NCBI GenBank assembly: GCA_965653335.1
Contig: CBFGZU010000077.1
Span: forward strand, 1-9,379
Length of the DNA: 9,379 bases
Reading direction: 5' to 3'
Source: Pseudolysinimonas_A sp965653335
Lineage (GTDB): Bacteria; Actinomycetota; Actinomycetes; Actinomycetales; Microbacteriaceae
In this document: positions 6,391-9,379 of the stretch, piece by piece
Position numbering within the stretch: the stretch's first letter is position 1
Layout of the letters: each line of letters begins with the position of its first letter
Translations under genes and position numbers: made by a program
The notes under the pieces: generated by a model
Database searches by the model: none
Told to the model about the DNA's origin: nothing
What the model saw: the letters and a program-made list of their open reading frames with translations, nothing else

Positions 6391-6992
6391 GCCGACCCGA
6401 GATCGTCGTCGGCGACGACGGGAAGCCGCGCTGCGGGTGGATCGGTGTCGACCCGGAGTACCGCCGCTACCACGACGAGGAGTGGGGCACCCCGTTGCAC
6501 GGCGACCGGTCGCTCTTCGAGAAGATCTGCCTCGAAGGGTTCCAGGCCGGGTTGTCGTGGATCACCATCCTGCGCCGCCGCCCGGGGTTCCGCGCCGCGT
6601 TCGACGGTTTCGAGCTCGAGGCCGTCGCTGGCTACGACGATGACGATGTCGAGCGGTTGATGGCCGACGCGCGCATCATCCGCAACCGCTCGAAGGTGCT
6701 CGCGGCGATCGGCAACGCGCGCATCGCTCTCGACCTGACGCGCGATCACCCGGGAGCCCTCGACGAGCTGATCTGGGGCTTCGCGCCCTCGGCACCGCGT
6801 CCGCGACCGCGCGCCTGGGCCGACATCCCCGCTGTCACGCCCGACTCGGAAGAGTTGAGCGCTGCGCTGCGCAAGCTCGGGTTCCGGTTCGTCGGGCCGA
6901 CGACGATGTACGCGCTCATGCAATCGGCCGGGCTCGTCGACGACCACCTCGCCGACTGCTGGCGCGCGCGCTGGAGTGTCTCGGTTACGTGA
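6387..6992 (+). CDS. tag: DNA-3-methyladenine glycosylase I
   Basis: 201 residues. Removes 3-methyladenine from DNA, starting base excision repair. Key E. coli Tag residues are all matched with a constant offset of 12: zinc ligands C16, H29, H187 and C191 (E. coli C4, H17, H175, C179), catalytic-site E50 in LEGFQAGLSW, and W18, Y28 and W58 of the base pocket. The frame is open upstream to 6192 inside ogt, but GTG at 6387 gives normal family length and a GTGA overlap with the ogt stop, plus a GGAG 4 nt upstream. Its stop region overlaps the 3' end of the convergent yaaA gene by 8 bp. Expression is likely coupled to ogt. An active enzyme is expected. Confidence 0.96.
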   Translation: MSRPEIVVGDDGKPRCGWIGVDPEYRRYHDEEWGTPLHGDRSLFEKICLEGFQAGLSWITILRRRPGFRAAFDGFELEAVAGYDDDDVERLMADARIIRNRSKVLAAIGNARIALDLTRDHPGALDELIWGFAPSAPRPRPRAWADIPAVTPDSEELSAALRKLGFRFVGPTTMYALMQSAGLVDDHLADCWRARWSVSVT

Positions 6993-7728
6993 CGAGGTCG
7001 AGTTCGCCTCGCGCCCCCGGCTCGAGGCGGATGCCCTCGGATCCCGCCCAGTCCAGCAACGACGCGACATCGGGGTGAACGATTCCCGCGAGTAGCAAAC
7101 GGCGGGCGAACGCGCCCTTGCCCTTCTTGTTGAAGTGGTTGAGCGCTCGTTTCCGCCCGTCGCCGCCCTCGCTCACCACGCGCACGTACGCCGAATCCGC
7201 GCGATCGGGGGCCGGACCGAGCGCGGCATAGCCTTCGGACCGGAGGTCCAGGATGAGACCGCTTCGAGCGGCGAGAGCAGCACCGAGATGCGGGCGCCAA
7301 ATCGTGCCGAGGGTCGTTCCCGGCAGCCGCGAATCGTGCGACAGCCGGTAGGCCGGAATCCGATCGAGCGCGCCGGTCAGCCCGAACAGCGCCGACCCGA
7401 TCGCGAGATGCCGCCCCGCGAACGCTCGCGCTTCCCCGGGAAGGGAGCCGGCATCCATCTCGTCGAAGAGCACGCCGTCGTACCGGTCGATCGCGGCCAT
7501 CGTCGGCGAGGTCGTGACGACCCGGTTGCGGGCGGCTTCCGACGCGCTCGACGGGCCGAGGCGCAGCATCCCCGTCGCCGCGGCCAGGTTCCGCGAGAGC
7601 GCTCGCAGCGCGGCGAGAGCCCGGCGTCGCGACGCGGTGAGTTCGGGAAAGGAGAGCGCCGCCAGGTCGAGCGGCGGACCATCGCCGCCCTCACGTTTGG
7701 TCTCGGAGGGTGGCAGGATGATCAGCAC
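6985..7728 (-). CDS. yaaA: YaaA-family peroxide stress protein (DUF328)
   Basis: 247 residues, normal for the family. In E. coli YaaA limits free iron and oxidative DNA damage during peroxide stress, and the fold binds DNA. Family features: N-terminal LIILPPSETK (2-11), DRYDGVLFDEM (81-91), SALFGL (112-117), IPAYRLS (124-130), LRSEGYAALGP (162-172) and the basic NHFNKKGKGAFAR stretch (197-209). The GTG at 7728 is chosen because it places MLIILPP at the N-terminus like other members; the frame stays open to 7869 but only within the upstream gene. It starts 2 nt after the kinase stop with no own ribosome site, so translation is probably coupled. The 3' end overlaps tag on the other strand. The role in this organism is inferred from family only. 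Confidence 0.88.
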   Translation of the reverse strand: MLIILPPSETKREGGDGPPLDLAALSFPELTASRRRALAALRALSRNLAAATGMLRLGPSSASEAARNRVVTTSPTMAAIDRYDGVLFDEMDAGSLPGEARAFAGRHLAIGSALFGLTGALDRIPAYRLSHDSRLPGTTLGTIWRPHLGAALAARSGLILDLRSEGYAALGPAPDRADSAYVRVVSEGGDGRKRALNHFNKKGKGAFARRLLLAGIVHPDVASLLDWAGSEGIRLEPGARGELDLVT

Positions 7729-7730
7729 GG

Positions 7731-8252
7731 CTAGGGCCGCACGAAGGCGACGACCTGCTCGACGAGCGTCGCGACCGGATTCACCGAATCGACGGTGATG
7801 CGCGGCACGGCACCCGACTCGCCGCCCCACGGCTCCCACTCGTCGAGACTCTGCTCGACGGCGTGCCATGCGGGCTCAGCGATGTGGGCGAGCTCGCGTC
7901 CGCGCGCTTCGAGGCGGGCGCGATGAACGCTCTCGTCGGAACACACCACCTCGACGAACCGGATCGGGATGCCACGCCGCGCGGCAAGCTTGAGCCACTC
8001 CTCGCGCGCCGCCCCGACCGCATTGACCGCGTCGATGATGACTCCCCCGACGCTCGCGACCACCGACTCCGCGATCGTCTCGGCGACGAGGTAGGCCGCG
8101 AGTCCCGTCGGCTGGTCGGCGTCGATCCCCGCGGAGAGGATCGCCGATTCGATCGGATCGACCGACACGACCGGCAGACCCAACGGCGAGGCCAAAGCCT
8201 CGGCGACCGTACTCTTTCCGCTACCGGGCAAGCCGGCCATCACAACGAGCAT
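7731..8252 (-). CDS. Small P-loop kinase/ATPase of unknown substrate
   Basis: 173 residues. Walker A GLPGSGKST at 7-15 opens the protein directly after strand one. A Walker-B-like strand VIIDAVN (71-77) follows, then an Arg-rich lid region HRARLEARGRE (110-120). This is the layout of short nucleoside/sugar/APS-type kinases grouped as AAA_33 or zeta-like P-loop kinases. The substrate cannot be assigned. A purine-rich GGAGG lies at 8261-8257, 4 nt before the ATG. The gene begins 34 nt after the atpC stop with no hairpin between, and its TAG is 2 nt from yaaA, so it may be read through from the ATP synthase operon. A zeta-type toxin is unlikely: no antitoxin gene adjoins it and it is shorter than typical zeta proteins. 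Confidence 0.8.
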   Translation of the reverse strand: MLVVMAGLPGSGKSTVAEALASPLGLPVVSVDPIESAILSAGIDADQPTGLAAYLVAETIAESVVASVGGVIIDAVNAVGAAREEWLKLAARRGIPIRFVEVVCSDESVHRARLEARGRELAHIAEPAWHAVEQSLDEWEPWGGESGAVPRITVDSVNPVATLVEQVVAFVRP

Positions 8253-8286
8253 GCGCCCTCCCCCAAGCGAGACGAAAGATGTCGGG

Positions 8287-8559
8287 TTAGGAAACGAGGC
8301 TCGCCGTACCCGCGACGATCGTCACCTGGTCGTTCTGCACCGAGAGGAAACCGTCGTCCGCGCTCGCCGTCACGACCGAACCGTCCAGCAGCGTGACGCG
8401 CACCTCGCCGGAGGCGAGGATGCCGAGCACCGGCTCGTGACCGGCGAGGATGCCGATCTCGCCGATCGTCGTGCGCGCCACGACCTGCCGCGCCTCGCCC
8501 GACCACACCTCGTGATCGGCGGCGACGACGCTGACGGTGAGCGACTTGGCGTCGGCCAT
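8287..8559 (-). CDS. atpC: F1Fo ATP synthase epsilon subunit, short form
   Basis: 90 residues, against about 139 in E. coli. The N-terminal beta-sandwich is complete, with the signature TTIGEIGILAGHEP at 30-43 and the strand GEVRVTLLDGS (51-61). The chain ends at that domain, so the C-terminal helical hairpin that inhibits ATP hydrolysis in many bacteria is missing. The stop is clean and the next gene starts 34 nt on, so this looks like a natural short form rather than a truncation; short epsilon subunits are known in actinobacteria. The ATG at 8559 is 2 nt after the atpD stop and gives MADAKSLTV. An upstream extension to 8592 would lie inside atpD. AAGGA about 12 nt before the ATG may serve as a ribosome site. 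Confidence 0.93.
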   Translation of the reverse strand: MADAKSLTVSVVAADHEVWSGEARQVVARTTIGEIGILAGHEPVLGILASGEVRVTLLDGSVVTASADDGFLSVQNDQVTIVAGTASLVS

Positions 8560-8561
8560 GG

Positions 8562-9379
8562 TCAGCCGTTGTCCTTCTGGATCTTCGCCCACTGCGCCTC
8601 GACGTCGTCGATGCCGCCGACGTTGAAGAACGCCTGCTCGGCGACGTGGTCGAACTCGCCCTTGACGATCGCGTCGAACGACTCGACGGTCTCCTTGAGC
8701 GGCACGGTCGATCCTTCGACACCGGTGAACTTGGTCGCCATGTAGGTGTTCTGCGAGAGGAACTGCTGGATGCGGCGCGCGCGCGACACCGTGATCTTGT
8801 CTTCCTCGGAGAGCTCGTCGACACCGAGGATGGCGATGATCTCCTGGAGTTCCTTGTTCTTCTGCAGGATCGCCTTGACGCTCGTCGCGACGCGGTAGTG
8901 GTCCTCACCCAAGTAGCGCGGGTCGAGGATGCGCGAAGTCGACGACAGCGGGTCGACGGCCGGGTAGAGACCACGGCTCGCGATCTCACGCGAGAGCTCC
9001 GTCGTCGCGTCGAGGTGCGCGAAGGTGGTCGCCGGCGCCGGGTCGGTGTAGTCGTCGGCGGGCACGTAGATCGCCTGCAGCGAAGTGATCGAGTGGCCGC
9101 GCGTCGAAGTGATGCGCTCCTGCAGGATGCCCATCTCGTCGGCGAGGTTGGGCTGGTAGCCCACCGCGGACGGCATGCGGCCGAGCAGCGTCGAGACCTC
9201 GGAACCGGCCTGCGTGAAGCGGAAGATGTTGTCGATGAAGAGCAGCACGTCCTGCTTCTGCACGTCGCGGAAGTACTCCGCCATCGTCAGGGCCGACAGG
9301 GCGACGCGCAGACGCGTTCCCGGCGGCTCGTCCATCTGGCCGAAGACGAGGGCGGTCTTGTCGAAGACGCCCGCCTCCT
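8562..9379 (-). CDS. atpD: F1Fo ATP synthase beta subunit (5' part beyond window)
   Basis: The catalytic subunit of the F1 head; about 272 C-terminal codons are present and the frame is open to the right edge, through KTALVFGQMDEPPG. Visible landmarks are Walker B LLFIDNIFRF (about 9245-9216), the GSEVSTLLGRMPSAVGYQP segment, ERITSTRGHSITS, PADDYTDPAP, and a canonical DELSEED loop at 8819-8799 that couples to gamma. The P-loop lies outside the window. The C-terminal helical domain ends normally at QKDNG. The gene is followed 2 nt later by atpC, the standard actinobacterial order. Nothing unusual is seen. Confidence 0.98.
   Translation of the reverse strand, partial: EAGVFDKTALVFGQMDEPPGTRLRVALSALTMAEYFRDVQKQDVLLFIDNIFRFTQAGSEVSTLLGRMPSAVGYQPNLADEMGILQERITSTRGHSITSLQAIYVPADDYTDPAPATTFAHLDATTELSREIASRGLYPAVDPLSSTSRILDPRYLGEDHYRVATSVKAILQKNKELQEIIAILGVDELSEEDKITVSRARRIQQFLSQNTYMATKFTGVEGSTVPLKETVESFDAIVKGEFDHVAEQAFFNVGGIDDVEAQWAKIQKDNG

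Noticed and set aside
7729..7869. Longer N-terminus for YaaA
   Set aside because: It overlaps the kinase C-terminus and is Arg/Ala rich; GTG 7728 gives the expected MLII N-terminus.
7731..8252. Zeta-type toxin or defence kinase
   Set aside because: No adjacent antitoxin, operon position behind ATP synthase genes, and a generic small-kinase architecture.

Overview
The window is about 9.4 kb of dense, high-GC chromosomal DNA from an actinobacterium. The gene content, the GTG starts with 4-nt stop/start overlaps, the apparent leaderless starts and the short ATP synthase epsilon subunit all point to Actinomycetota. Microbacteriaceae is my best guess at family, by inference only. There are twelve protein-coding genes, two cut by the window edges. 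I see no RNA genes, insertion sequences, CRISPR arrays or phage genes, and no gene-free stretch over about 120 bp. Everything looks like core or lightly accessory metabolism, and I found no clear new defence or mobile system.

Layout. Positions 1-1216 (minus) hold a phosphoprotein pair: an FHA-domain protein whose stop overlaps the GTG start of a PP2C Ser/Thr phosphatase that runs off the left edge. Positions 1278-4688 form a divergent catabolic unit. An aldehyde dehydrogenase closely resembling gamma-aminobutyraldehyde dehydrogenase is on the minus strand. Facing away from it, on the plus strand, are an AsnC/Lrp regulator and a class III omega-aminotransferase joined by an ATGA overlap. Together they fit amine (putrescine-type) degradation: transamination to the aminoaldehyde, then oxidation to the amino acid, under local Lrp control. 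The 115-bp divergent region carries inverted half-sites that are good operator candidates. Positions 4739-5701 (minus) encode an aldo/keto reductase convergent with the aminotransferase.

Positions 5806-6992 (plus) are a compact alkylation-repair operon. O6-alkylguanine-DNA alkyltransferase (ogt) overlaps 3-methyladenine glycosylase I (tag) at GTGA, so direct reversal and base excision of alkylated bases are made together. Positions 6985-9379 (minus) hold the 3' end of the ATP synthase operon (atpD partial, atpC), followed with almost no gaps by a small P-loop kinase of unknown substrate and a YaaA-family peroxide-stress protein. The yaaA end overlaps the end of tag by 8 bp.

The most useful non-gene signals are three. 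First, TANNNT-like -10 hexamers sit 6-7 nt before the ATG of four genes, suggesting leaderless transcription. Second, a three-half-site inverted repeat lies between the dehydrogenase and the Lrp gene. Third, the word GGATGC/GCATCC is common across the window (27 copies by hand count).
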